The notes under the pieces: generated by a model
Seen by the model: the letters and a program-made list of their open reading frames with translations, nothing else
What the model was told of the DNA's origin: nothing
Database searches by the model: none
NCBI RefSeq assembly: GCF_022965805.1
Contig: NC_133117.1
Span: 15,461,479-15,525,478, forward strand
Length of the DNA stretch: 64,000 nucleotides
From: Primulina eburnea
Lineage: Eukaryota; Streptophyta; Magnoliopsida; Lamiales; Gesneriaceae
Reading direction: 5' to 3'
Made by a program: the position numbers and the translations under genes
In this document: positions 45,845-57,570 of the stretch, piece after piece
Layout: every line of letters begins with the position of its first letter
How positions within the stretch are numbered: the first letter of the stretch is position 1

Positions 45845-46680
45845 ATATTTACGACGGTTTTTGCGTCGGCTAAACCGTCGCTAATTAAATTTAGCGACGG
45901 TTTTTACGACGGTATCTTGTACCGTCGGTAAATTCAGCATCGCAAATTTAGCGACAGCTTGCCGTAATTAGCGATGGACTTAGCGAATGTTTTTTAATTG
46001 TCGCTAAATTCACGACAGATTAAAACAGATGCTAAATTAGCGACAGTTTTGAGAAAATATGTCGTTAAATTAGTTATGGTTTTAAAAATTGTCGCTAATT
46101 TTAGCGACGGTGTTCTAATAAACCGTCGATAAATACCTTCAAACTATGGGTGGGTACGGTACGGTATACCATACCGAACTACGGTACCATATACCGTATC
46201 GAAAATATCGGTACGTAATTTTTCAATACCGATACCGATACCGGAAATTCGGTACACCGAATTTTAGGTATGAAAAAAGTTCATACCGGTACCGACACCG
46301 AAAATTTTGTCGGTATACCGAAAACACATTTTCGGTATACCGACAATTTTTTTCGGTATACCGAACTTAAATTTTAAAAAAATAATAATAAAAAATTATT
46401 TTCAAATACCGAAAAAAAATATTCCGTATCGATACTAAAAATTTCGTACCATACCGAAATTTTCGGTATACCGATTTTTTCGGTTAGTTCAATATTTTTT
46501 CGGTACGATTTTTCGGTATTGCTGTATTTCGGTATTTTTCTTCACCCCTACTTCAAACACGTTTCTGTTAGCGACGGTTTGTTAAAATCTGACGGTTTGT
46601 TAAAATCTGTCGTTAAGTAGCTACAGGTTTTTAGAAACCGTTTATATATTAGCGACGGATTTCAAAAACCGTCGCTAATT
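45845..46680. repeat. CACTA left subterminal repeats
   Basis: More than ten copies of TTAGCGACGGTTT or its complement in both orientations, interrupted by the hAT MITE at 46145-46550. Such arrays are the transposase-binding sites of CACTA elements. Confidence 0.85.
46145..46550. mobile_element. hAT-type MITE
   Basis: 406 bp. Exact 8-bp TSD CTTCAAAC at 46137-46144 and 46551-46558. Termini TATGGGTGGG and (inverted) TAGGGGTGAA. The interior is packed with the perfect palindrome CGGTATACCG and GTACCG variants, with no coding potential. The 8-bp TSD and TA-GGGTG ends fit the hAT superfamily. Confidence 0.9.
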
Positions 46681-47338
46681 TGTTTTTTTTTTAAAAATTG
46701 TTTTATAATTTAATAAAAAAATTTAGTTTTATTTTTTATTTGTACATATTTTAAAATTAATCATCTTAACTCATCAAATTTTGTTATTAATCTATGAAAA
46801 ACAATATAATTGAAATAATTATATTGTTTAAACTAATCTTCTCAACTCATCAAATTGTAAATAATTTATGAAAAAACAATTGAAATAAAATATAGTTTTA
46901 TTTAATGAAGGTTAATTTAGTTTTGTTGTTACTATTACGTAAAATTAATTTTAAAGCCATAAATCAAAACTTACAGTGAACTACTCCCAATATCATTGTC
47001 GTCACTAGTCTGTAACGAAAATTGAGCAGTAAGGAACTGTCACGTTATTGTGATTCGGTTGAATCAGTTATTGAAATTTTAAAATTAGCAACAACTTTTA
47101 TCTCAATTTTTTTTTACCAAAAATAAACAAAAATATAATTTTATAACTTACATGTCATTTGCGACCCATATCGGAGTACGACCATCGTGCGGAGGTGGTT
47201 CGTGCTGCTGCTCTCCCATACACGTACAAACTCTATGTATGCAAACGATTAATTAATTTTGTGCATAAAATATTTTTTTTTTTCAAATTACAATTCAATC
47301 ATAAATAATTAAACTCAACCTTATTCACTTTCGTCATA
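46681..47338. other. CACTA interior, left of TR-GAG-2
   Basis: AT-rich. A more complex stretch at 47161-47260 (CGACCCATATCGGAGTACGA) may be a decayed exon, but I cannot assign it. Confidence 0.4.
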
Positions 47339-49501
47339 TGTGGGGACCCGGACGCTGATATTTCTTCTTAATCATCTTTGGGATTTAATTATCAATTAAG
47401 ATAAAACATGGTCTAAAAATTTTTCTTTTTTTTTAAATAAAGTGCGGAAGGTAATGGCATTTGCGTAATATACATATCTGTATAAAACTACATTTCAGTA
47501 TAAGTGTACAATAATGTACAACAGTCTTTTCAACTAATCTAAGGTTCAACTACTAAAGTTCAAGTAATAAAACCAAATCTATCCAAGTCCGGAATCACCA
47601 CGCTAAACTCGTCTTCTCTCATCATCTTCTCGACCCCGATCTTGCCCCACCTGCTGTCATGCACACATACAAAACAAGACAACATCCGGATACTCCGGTG
47701 AGAATAAATCCCAGTATAAAACATGGTAAGTATGTATAGAAACGATCTAAATCATAAAACATGCTATCATGAATATATTCAAAAGTAATAGATTTCATAA
47801 CCTATGAAATCAATTCAAAATAAGCATGCAACTCAATTCCGATAACATGCAATTTAAATCAAATCATATAAACATGCTATCATAACTGAAAGCAATAAAA
47901 ATGGGTTTCATAGTCTATGAAACCACATTCATAAACACATGCAGTTCTAGTCAAATCATGTCTAGAATCGAATCATCTATAACTCTAGGGATCCCGGTGT
48001 GAATAAGACGATCTATCACCTACCCTCCCAATCGACGTGACGGTACGTCTTATTCCTAGACTTCGGCCTGATCTGTATCCAAATCTACAATAGGAGAATG
48101 ATCTTCCCCTAAGCTGTGATATCACCGAACATCTAGAAGTTTGACGGATCTGTCAAGACTCCCTATCTTAAGTACAATAAATAACAATCTGTAAACAAAG
48201 CATAATCATATCATACATTAAACAATAATAATTCTAGTATGTGATTTTATTGGGAAACTCAAATGAGATCTCAATTGAGTTGTATCTTCCCGAATATCAC
48301 ATGAATTATACCTTTGTCGTCCCGGTCTGATGAAGACGATGATCTATATTCAACTCTGTCCATATCAATCTGAAATGACAATATCGAATACGCTGTATCA
48401 GTGAATAACTCCATACACAATCTGTTCTGATCAATACTCAAATCAGTATACAATCTGATCAATATCTGAACAAGATACAATCCGAGTCATATCAGTAATA
48501 TCACAATCTAATCGAAATCATATCTGAATCTGATTAATCTATCTCAACTGATGTTTCGACGGCACAACAATACAATCTAAATAACTCCGTCAATCTGAAC
48601 ATCCCAAATACAATACTGGAACTCCTAATCTGTGTCAATACAATTCATACTCTGAATACTAACACAATTCTGATTTAGAATCTCAGTCAATATCTTTCGA
48701 AAATCATAACAAATACAGAAACAATCTGTTCTTTAATCTGACTTCAATTCTACGATGTCTACGGTAGTAGAAACACCATATCTGAATCACATGCAATTCT
48801 AGCAACATCATAATTTCGAAACATCTCAAAACGTAACAACATTACGTACTTGTGTAGCTCGTAGCACGAGAAGCACGATACTACGTTCGGATTCGAATTC
48901 TGATAGACGGATCTTCCACAATCGCAAGTCTAAAAGGCGTAAGGATTTTTCTCTTCAAAAGCTCGGCCCTTTTCCTGAATTTCTGATGAATTCACGTGTC
49001 ATGCTCATATATATATACTGCATGCAATTCGTAAAACGTGGCTTCATTCTTTACGTTACACGTTAGACCGCGGGTGCGGTCGTGACATACACCGCGGGTG
49101 CGCTCATGCTTCGACATTATCTTTCATTTCCTGAAATTCACCACCGCGGGTGCGGTACATCTCAGACCGCGGGTGCGGTACACCACCGCGGGTGCGGTCT
49201 TGGTCTTACCGCAGGTGCGGTATCGACTCGAATAAAATTTGCCAAATTTCTGTCCATGCACCGCGGGTGCGGTCTTGGTTGCACCGCGGATGCGGTGTAG
49301 CTTCGGCCTTTCTTAAAAAAATCCACAATTGCATGACCGCGGGTGCACTCCTGTTCTGGGCGCAGGTGCGGTCTTGCAAACCCTATTTTCTCATGTCTTT
49401 TCTTCCCTCATCGCATGTCATGCATTCTCATCTCTTCCGAGTCTCTCGTTAATGAAAATTAATAATCTTGGTTATCCATTCTGTAATTCTCGGGCCTTAC
49501 A
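47339..49501 (-). repeat. TR-GAG-2 3' LTR
   Basis: 2163 bp. TATA-like stretch at 49007-49018 and dyad array at 49067-49372. Confidence 0.93.
49067..49372. repeat. Ten ACCGCGGGTGCGGT dyads (3' LTR)
   Basis: Unit starts are 49067, 49091, 49143, 49166, 49185, 49208, 49260, 49283, 49336 and 49359, giving spacings 24, 52, 23, 19, 23, 52, 23, 53 and 23. The first eight match the TR-GAG-1 array; the last two extend the same rhythm. Confidence 0.93.
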
Positions 49502-52020
49502 TTTCTCCCCCTCTTAGATCTGAGTTCGTCCTCGAACTCATAAATAATCACTTCAAAGATAACAGAGGAAATACATAACAGAGTTAAATCGAAACTCAAA
49601 TATCTGATTCCAGTCTGGAATAAGAATTCCCTAAACATAATGTCCTAATACTTCTCCAGTCCTTCTGACAGAATCAATCTCGCATTACTGGCTATACAAC
49701 GTCCGTATAAACCAATCTACAGCTCTTCACATATCCGTATCATCAGTTGTTATCAAATCTGTTTATCTTCACATATCCGACGTTGGTTGCTTCAGTCTGT
49801 CCATTCTGAACTATCTTAATAGCTATTGTCATACAGTAATTCATACAGTGACAATAATTCATAACAACTAGTGCTAACATCCAGCACTAAAGCTGTATAG
49901 TGCTAACATCCAGCACAAAGCTGTACCAAAATCTTCCAATATCTGGCTAGTACATTCCGACTGTCTGTCAAACTGTAAAACAATCTAAGAGAAAGCTCAT
50001 GATACACTCTATTACAAGTACCAAATCAATCAAAAGTCACAATCTGATATAATCTACTGTGGCATTCTGATCTTTCTGACCACTTTTCTGACATCGATCT
50101 GTGTCAGTTGGTCATGTTTGTACGTTATCTGGTACAAACTAATAGATATAGATTGAACAATCTGTCAATCATAATCATATCATATCATATCTGGAAAATA
50201 TTGAAGTAATCTCATTATGAAATTCATCGAATTATACTCCCCATTTCTCGTCAGAACTATACAATTTCTGTAATAAATCTTCTGATTTCTATCTTTCAGT
50301 CTTTTCTGTTAGCAATTCAGACATATCAGTACAATTTCTGTCAACATTCCGATACAAACTATGTCATAGCTGATCTAATCTGTCTATATCAAAACTATCT
50401 GTTCGAATATCATACATTCTCAGTCACAAACACGACAACTGAAGTCACTACAATGCATTTCTGACATTATCTGTAATTTCCAATTCGAACTATTTGATAC
50501 CAACAAATCAGTTAAAAACATAATTTAAAGAAGAAATACCTACCTGTTATTCGGCTCTGACTGGCGATATCGATTCTGTTATACAATTCTGAAACATTCT
50601 GATATCACAAACTAATCAATCTCATACAAAACACAAAATCCCATATCTGTTACTCGGCTCTAATTACTGAAATCTAGTTCTGAACATTCTGATCGTATTT
50701 CTGAATAGCTGTACCTCTTGAATTCAACTCTGATTCGGTTGAAACTGTATACACTCCCACTGATATACAATAATCTGTAGCATATACGGATTCAAAACAA
50801 CAGTAATATCAAATCAGAAACGAAGTATCAATATCCTATACAGATCTAGTGAGTTCAGTGAACTCATAAAACAAGGATTTCTGGTAAATATCTTCATGTC
50901 ATTCTGATCAACTGTTATATCTCATCTGCAAATAAAATATGCTCTCCAAAACAATATAAGATGTCTCAAATACTGATTCAGAACAATAACAATACTCGGC
51001 AGATATAAAGCAACAGTCGAATAAAATAATCTGCCAACTCAGACAAAATACATTTCTGACAATTCTGACATTTCTGAAATTTCTGATCTCCATATCTTTC
51101 AGTCACTGATCATAACCGCAACTGTGTCAAAATCAATCTGTATACTAATTTCAGATAACGCATATTCTGAATACAATCCGTTTCAAGCAGGATTTTTATC
51201 TGAATAATTTCTGTATACAATCATTATAGTTCTCAGAATATCTAACATAATCTTCAGATATTCAATTCAATCAATCAAATGCTGCAATTATATCAAACTC
51301 TTATAGATACAATGAGCATAAAATCATCAGAACATCCCTGAAGATACTGAACATGCCCAAGAGTATCACTAAATAAGATGTACTCCTGGTCGGTACTTTT
51401 CTACTGATTTTTCAATTCTTTTAATTCATTCTGTATCATTCTGTACTGAATTCTAGAATAACCATCCGTATCTACTCTGAATTCAATTCTGAAATATATC
51501 TTTCTGCTATAAGTAATTCTAAAATCTTATCTAGCAATATCAGCCAATTCGTATATTATTGGCAAATATGACAATGCTAGCCTCGATTTCAGTAGGTCTA
51601 CTGAATACATAGGGATGCAATCTGCTCCTTTCTGTATAAATCGAGTCATATACAACACAGATATCAAAGGAATTCTATATCTAGAATCCTTATCGTGGTA
51701 TCTTCACTGAGGCATCTCTGGTCTGACTCTTACCATTTCTGGAAAAATTCTACAATATGTCCGTACTTGTTCAGCATACACATATCAATAGTGCGTTCAA
51801 ATCAGAAAACACAAGTACATCATAATCTATCTCTATCTCATTCTCATCTTACTGTAGTATACAATATATATAGAAATTTCTGATATCAATCTTTCTTTCC
51901 CAACAAATAAGAATCAATACCACAGTACAAACAAACCCCACAGATACATCATATATCAATTCAATTCAGTCTAAGAAAATCGTAGGGAATGCATTAGTAT
52001 ATATCAATACATATGCAATC
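49502..52020 (-). other. TR-GAG-2 non-coding internal region
   Basis: Polypurine tract, then an AT-rich region similar along its length to 28661-31200. A trace of the protease-RT linker is seen near 51560-51660 (TRFIQKGADCIPMYSVDLLKS). No other coding signal. Confidence 0.8.
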
Positions 52021-52023
52021 TAA

Positions 52024-52980
52024 TCATAAAGAATAATACCTGTTGTGGATTCTGGGTCTGTTCTCAATTAAACGTTGTTCCCTAAGATCTTCGGGACCAT
52101 CTCTGGGACAAACTTTAGCAAAATGCCCCAGCTGTTTACAGATATTGCATCTACCAAGCACTCCTTGGCATTGCTCTGAAGAATGTCTCCCTCCGCAAGT
52201 CCTACAATAGACATCAGTATGGCTTGGACTGGAACCACTTGAGCTAGAGGAACCACTTCCCAACTTCTTGAATGGCTTCTTTTGAGTTTTCAGCAAATCT
52301 TGCTTCCCACTCGTACTGCCGCGATCAAATCGAAGAGGGGATTGCTGTGTCTGGGGTTGCTTCACACACAACCATGTCGATTGTCTAATCAGACTTGCCT
52401 CAGCCCTCTTTGCTCTACTCAAGATATCCGCAAAATGGTAAGGTCGCTGCAGATTCATAAATGCAACTACCTCCGAGTTCAACCCTCTGATGAACTGATT
52501 CACTACAGCTTCATCATTTCCAGCTAAATGAGGAGCAAAACGCATTAAAGTAGAGAATTTAGCCACATATTCTTCAATATTCAGCTGCCCTTGGCTCAAA
52601 TTCTCAAATTCTGCTCTTTTGTCCTCTCGGTAAGAAACGGAGAAAAATCTTTGATAAAATTCAGTCTTGAAGACTTCCCACGTGATCACAGTACCACGTT
52701 GTGTTAAGAATCCTTTGATTGTAATCCACCAACTCCTGGCAGCCTCTCGTAACTGGTGGAATACCAATTTAACTCGCTGTTCCTCTGTACACTCAAGTAA
52801 CTCAAATAGTACTTCTATATCATCCAACCAGTTCTGTAAATCTTCAGATGTCTCGATACCACTCAGAATCGGCGGCTGAAATAACTGCAATTCTGCCAAC
52901 TTTACTTCTATCTGAGTTTCTGATGCATCTATCTGTTCAGACGAAGTACTATCCCTCTCTGGAATTCTCCGAGGCGGTAT
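52024..52980 (-). CDS. TR-GAG-2 gag (no early ATG)
   Basis: An open frame of 318 codons from the family start position, which is ATA (52980-52978), then PPRRIPERDS. Codon 28, ATG in TR-GAG-1, is TTG here, so no ATG opens the frame until inside the gag core (near LMRFAPHLAG). Domains as in TR-GAG-1: LDDIEVLFELLECTEEQRV, AARSWWIT, FYQRFFSVSYREDK, FIRGLNSEVV, a Ser-rich linker and knuckles CRTCGGRHSSEQC and CNICKQLGHFAKVC. The frame has no internal stop, so it was either lately translated or recently copied. Confidence 0.75.
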   Translation of the reverse strand: MPPRRIPERDSTSSEQIDASETQIEVKLAELQLFQPPILSGIETSEDLQNWLDDIEVLFELLECTEEQRVKLVFHQLREAARSWWITIKGFLTQRGTVITWEVFKTEFYQRFFSVSYREDKRAEFENLSQGQLNIEEYVAKFSTLMRFAPHLAGNDEAVVNQFIRGLNSEVVAFMNLQRPYHFADILSRAKRAEASLIRQSTWLCVKQPQTQQSPLRFDRGSTSGKQDLLKTQKKPFKKLGSGSSSSSGSSPSHTDVYCRTCGGRHSSEQCQGVLGRCNICKQLGHFAKVCPRDGPEDLREQRLIENRPRIHNRYYSL

Positions 52981-53311
52981 ATCTGAATATCAAACAAATG
53001 AGTGCACAATCTAAATATTCTGTCTCAACTCTCCTCTGATCATATACCTCTGATTCAGACTCGGTTCTGATTCAGTCTTTGTAATTACATGCTGTAGTCA
53101 ACTCAGATAACAAACAACATGTAGAGGGAAAGCAATAAATCATGCTAGCACACATCATGTCAATCAACATTGAAATAAATCTCATCCTAGCAATCACATG
53201 CAAGGAAACAAGACTCAATCTACCCCGCTCATTCTCTTCTATCTCAGTCTAAAGGATCTATCAACTCTGACTATCTCAATCTAAAGGATCTATCGCTCTG
53301 ATACCACCTGT

Positions 53312-55477
53312 TGTGGGGACCCGGACGCTGATCTTTCTTCTTAATCATCTTTGGGATTTAATTATCAATTAAGATAAAACAGGGTCTAAAAATTTTTCCT
53401 TTTTTTTTTTAAATAAAGTGCGGAAGGTAATGGCATTTACGTAATATACATATCTGTATAAAACTACATTTCAGTATAAGTGTACAATAATGTACAACAG
53501 TCTTTTCAACTAATCTAAGGTTCAACTACTAAAGTTCAAGTAATAAAACCAAATCTATCCAAGTCCGGAATCACCACGCTAAACTCGTCTTCTCTCATCA
53601 TCTTCTCGACCCCGATCTTGCCCCACCTGCTGTCATGCACACATACAAAACAAGACAACAGTCGGGTACTCCGGTGAGAATAAATCCCAGTATAAAACAT
53701 GGTAAGCATGTATAGAAACGATCTAAATCATAAAACATGCTATCATGAATATATTCAAAAGTAATAGATTTCATACCTATGAAATCAATTCAAAATAAGC
53801 ATGCAACTCAATTCCGATAACATGCAATTTAAATCAAATCATATAAACATGCTATCATAACTGAAAGCAATAAAAATGAGTTTCATAGTCTATGAAACCA
53901 CATTCAAAAATACATGCAGTTCTAGTCAAATCATGTCTAGACTCGACTCATCTATAACTCTAGGGATCCCGGTGTGAATAAGACGATCTATCACCTACCC
54001 TCCCAATCGAGGTGACGGTACGTCTTATTCCTAGACTTCGGCCTGATCTGTATCCACATCTACAATAGGAGAATGATCTTCCCCTAAGCTGTGATATCAC
54101 CGAACATCTAGAAGTTTGACGGATCTGTCAAGACTCCCTATCTTAAATACAATAAATAACAATCTGTAAACAAAGCATAATCATATCATACATTAAACAA
54201 TAATAATTCTAGTATGTGATTTTATTGGGAAACTCAAATGAGATCTCAATTGAGTTGTATCTTCCCGAATATCACATGAATTATACCTTTGTCGTCCCGG
54301 TCTGATGAAGACGATGATCTATATTCAACTCTGTCCATATCAATATGAAATGACAATATCGAATACGCTGTATCAGTGAATAAATCCATACACAATCTGT
54401 TCTGATCAATACTCAAATCAGTATACAATCTGATCAATATCTGAACAAGATACAATCCGAGTCATATCAGTAATATCACAATCTAATCGAAATCATATCT
54501 GAATCTGATTAATCTAACTCAACTGATGTTTCGACGGCACAACAATACAATCTAAATAACCCCGTCAATCTGAACATCCCAAATACAATACTGGAACTCC
54601 TAATCTGTGTCAATACAATTCATACTCTGAATACTAACACAATTTTGATTTAGAATCTCAGTCAATATCTTTCGAAAATCATAACAAATACAGAAACAAT
54701 CTGTTCTTTAATCTGACTTCAATTCTACGATGTCTACGGTAGTAGAAACACCATATCTGAATCACATGCAATTCTAGCAACATCATAATTTCGAAACATC
54801 TCAAAACGTAACAACACTTACGTCCTTGTATAGCTCGTAGCACGAGAAGCACGATACTACGTTCGGATTCGAATTCTGATAGACGGATCTTCCACAATCG
54901 CAAGTCTAAAAGGTGTAAGGATTTTTCTCTTCAAAAGCTCGGCCCTTTTCCTGAATTTCTGATGAATTCACGTGTCATGCTCATATATATATACTGCTTG
55001 CAATTCGTAAAACGTGGCTTCATTCTTTACGTTACACGTTAGACCGCGGGTGCGGTCGTGACATACACCGCGGGTGCGCTCATGCTTCGACATTATCTTT
55101 CATTTCCTGAAATTCACCACCGCGGGTGCGGTACATCTCAGACCGCGGGTGCGGTACACCACCGCGGGTGCGGTCTTGGTCTTACCGCAGGTGCGGTATC
55201 GCCTCGAATAAAATTTGCCAAATTTCTGTCCATGCACCGCGGGTGCGGTCTTGGTTGCACCGCGGGTGCGGTGTGGCTTCGGCCTTTCTTGCAAAAATCC
55301 ACAATTGCATGACCGCGGGTGCACTCCTGTTCTGGGTGCATGTGCGGTCTTGCAAACCCTATTTTCTCATGTCTTTTCTTCCCTCATCGCATGTCATGCA
55401 TTCTCATCTCTTCCGAGTCTCTCGTTAATGAAAATTAATAATCTTGGTTATCCATTCTGTAATTCTCGGGCCTTACA
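53312..55477 (-). repeat. TR-GAG-2 5' LTR
   Basis: 2166 bp. TATA-like stretch at 54983-54993; dyad array from 55042 to about 55348. Close to the 3' LTR, with scattered substitutions. Confidence 0.93.
55042..55348. repeat. Dyad array of TR-GAG-2 5' LTR
   Basis: Ten units in the same order as 49067-49372. The last is degraded (GGTGCATGTGCGGT). Confidence 0.9.
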
Positions 55478-55596
55478 ACATAGATGTCACGAACATCTTC
55501 GATCGAATACTGAATCTCTTCTGTTTCACCTTTCAGTGTTGTTCAAATCAATTTCGTTGTCGTACATAGCATTAATATCGACTAGATTTTGGGACG

Positions 55597-56025
55597 TCAA
55601 AAGAGATTGAGTTGAAATGTCATGAGGTCCACTTTCGTTGTTTTGAAATGCATCGTTCCCATCAATTTGATTCTGCTCAGTATTTTGCTCAACACAGTAG
55701 TGACATAAGCTCGCCTACGTAGACTACTCACATACATCCAATATGATTCAGTTCTCTTCGTTGTTGGATAAGTCAAACACACAACTTGTGATGCTTGCGT
55801 AGGAAGCACAAATGGTTCATAGTATCCCAGATTCCTTTTTCGATTGACATCAACAATTTTGTACCTTTTGTGTATGCGTGTGCCCAAGCGAGGATGAGTA
55901 TCAAACCAGCAACACTTTAAAAGTACAACTTGTTTCATTGGTAGACCTGGGTATTCAATTTCTACTATTTCCTCAATTTGCCCGTAAAACTCAGTCACAT
56001 TTCCACTACTCATATGACCACTCAC
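55597..56025 (-). pseudogene. CACTA-encoded DUF4216-type protein fragment
   Basis: 142 codons on the minus strand: TEFYGQIEEIVEIEYPG, VVLLKCCWFDTHPRLGTRIH, IVDVNRKRN, EPFVLPTQASQVVCLTYP, ESYWMYV. The pattern YGxIxEIxExxY, KCxWFD, PFxLxxQAxQVxxLxYP, W fits DUF4216, a domain of unknown role found in plant CACTA elements. The normal N-terminal part is absent, and the frame ends soon before the TR-GAG-2 insertion. It supports the CACTA identity. Confidence 0.8.
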
Positions 56026-56039
56026 TTGAATCCCCGAGT

Positions 56040-56410
56040 TGTTTGTACCTTAGAACAGTCGCTCTTAGCGACAGATAAATTTAATCCGGCGCTACTAGAG
56101 ATGGTTTTCTTTAATCCTTCGCCATGAGCGACGGTCTTAAACCGTCGCTGATCTAAAATAGCTACAATTTTTCTTACATCGTCGCTATATCTAGCGACGG
56201 TTACAGTTTCAACCATCGATTTTAAAAAAATTGCCACAAATTTAATAAAACAGTCGCTAATTTTAGCGACGATATAAGCATAAATGTCTCCAATGCGCGA
56301 CGGGTATATAAAACCATCTCTAATTGATGAACGTCTCTAATTAGCGAAGGTTTTACAAGCTGTCGCTACAGTTAGTGACGGGTTTTCAAACCCGTCGCGA
56401 ATTGGCATTT
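56040..56410. repeat. CACTA right subterminal repeats
   Basis: About ten GCGACGGTTT / AAACCGTCGCT units in both orientations, ending TTTTTTGTAGTG at 56423. Confidence 0.88.
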
Positions 56411-56423
56411 TTTTTTTGTAGTG

Positions 56424-57194
56424 GAGTCATTTAAGTTATTATGTGAACTGAGAAAAAATTTCTTTTGGGACCTTATCAAAAACAGTTGAACGAAATAGAT
56501 GATTGCATTTGAAATAGGAGAAAACACGTATTGTATAGAAAAGTGAGTGGTTGGTTTTTTAGGGAAAAAATATGAAATTGTGAGTTTGATTATGGGTGCT
56601 GGAGATAAAGTGTGTTGGGATCGGATTAGAGTTTAGAAATGGTGAATAAACTCTTTTAAAATATTTATAAAAAAAAAACCAAGTGGTTCTAACAGTTTAT
56701 AGGTTGTTAAGACAAATATTCTTGAACTGCTAACTTCACCGGACCACTAAAAATTATTAAGTGTGAAAACGGTCCGGTTCGACTAGTGATAAGATATATC
56801 TTCAAAGAAAAAAACAAATAACAAGTAATGGTTAGATAAAAGATATACAATAATGTAAAGTAAGTGACAATATTATTTATGAATGTTCGGAGATAAACAG
56901 TTTTATTCATCCCTTATTTCATTTAGGAAGGAATTCACTAAAAGATTGTGATTTAATGACAACTTCTTCTTTGGATGATATGTTAGTTGGGATTATACAA
57001 GTTTTTTAATTCACAAAAAAAGGAGAAATATGTTATAGTTCGAATGATTTTTTTATCCAAATTACGTGATCATGAAAAAAAAGAGATTGTTAGGTTTAGA
57101 AATACTATCAATCTTTATTTTGATGATAATAAAACTTTTATTGTGTTTCTAACACATTTACTCATATGTGAAGTTGCTAATGCAATATGAAGGT
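56424..57194. other. AT-rich spacer, nothing recognised
   Basis: Between the CACTA end and the Gypsy-3 LTR. Short frames only (for example 56987-57190), without family motifs. Confidence 0.5.
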
Positions 57195-57375
57195 TGTAAT
57201 GCCCGAAAATTAATCGCTGTTAATTAATGATTATTGATTTATAATTTAATGTGATTATGGAAGGGCAAACCGAGACACGATTTGAGGTAACGTGTGATAA
57301 TGTATGTGCGAGGACAGTGCTTTTCGCCCACATGCACGACGTGATGCGCGCTCATGCGCTAAACGGGCAGAAGAC

Positions 57376-57541
57376 CTCGCGCATATGCGCGAGGTGAAGG
57401 CGCGCATATGCGCAAGCTGTGCGATGGTTCATGTTTAATTCCAGAGAACCTCGCGCATATGCGCGACGCTGGGGCGCGCATATGCGCGAGCTGCCGAGGA
57501 AATCATATGTTGAAATAGTAGGTCTCGCGCATATGCGCGTG
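57376..57541. repeat. Array of CGCGCATATGCGCG dyads
   Basis: CATATG centres at 57382, 57405, 57456, 57479 and 57530, giving spacings 23, 51, 23 and 51. Two degenerate units lie upstream at 57329 (CACATG) and 57351 (CTCATG), 22 bp apart. It lies 180-346 bp from the LTR start and about 30 bp before the TATA stretch. Confidence 0.93.
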
Positions 57542-57570
57542 GCATGTAGAAGGGAAAATCGACACTTGGC

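Larger units (their letters stand above)
47339..55477 (-). mobile_element. TR-GAG-2: gag-only gypsy element
   Basis: LTRs 47339-49501 and 53312-55477 start TGTGGGGACCCGG and end CGGGCCTTACA. Flanks TCATA and ACATA agree in four of five bases, a slightly decayed TSD. Minus-strand order: 5' LTR, tRNA-iMet primer site (53295-53306), gag, non-coding internal region, polypurine tract (49502-49515), 3' LTR. No protease, RT or integrase. Same family as TR-GAG-1 but without its rearrangement. Confidence 0.92.
45828..56423. mobile_element. CACTA (En/Spm) DNA transposon remnant
   Basis: Ends CACTACAAAAAA (45828) and TTTTTTGTAGTG (56423) are perfect 12-bp inverted repeats. Many AGCGACGG / CCGTCGCT subterminal repeats lie at both ends (45845-46140 and 46560-46680; 56040-56400). 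A DUF4216-type protein piece lies near the right end. GAG follows the right end and is found one base off at the left, so the 3-bp TSD is imperfect. A hAT MITE and TR-GAG-2 are inserted, leaving about 2 kb of CACTA sequence. The transposase is missing. Confidence 0.9.

Noticed and set aside
49060..49380. Repeat-spacer pattern resembling a CRISPR array (also at 7688, 27795, 34238, 55042)
   Set aside because: Units are only 14 bp, vary in sequence, have two spacer lengths, and lie inside LTRs of a plant genome with no cas genes.
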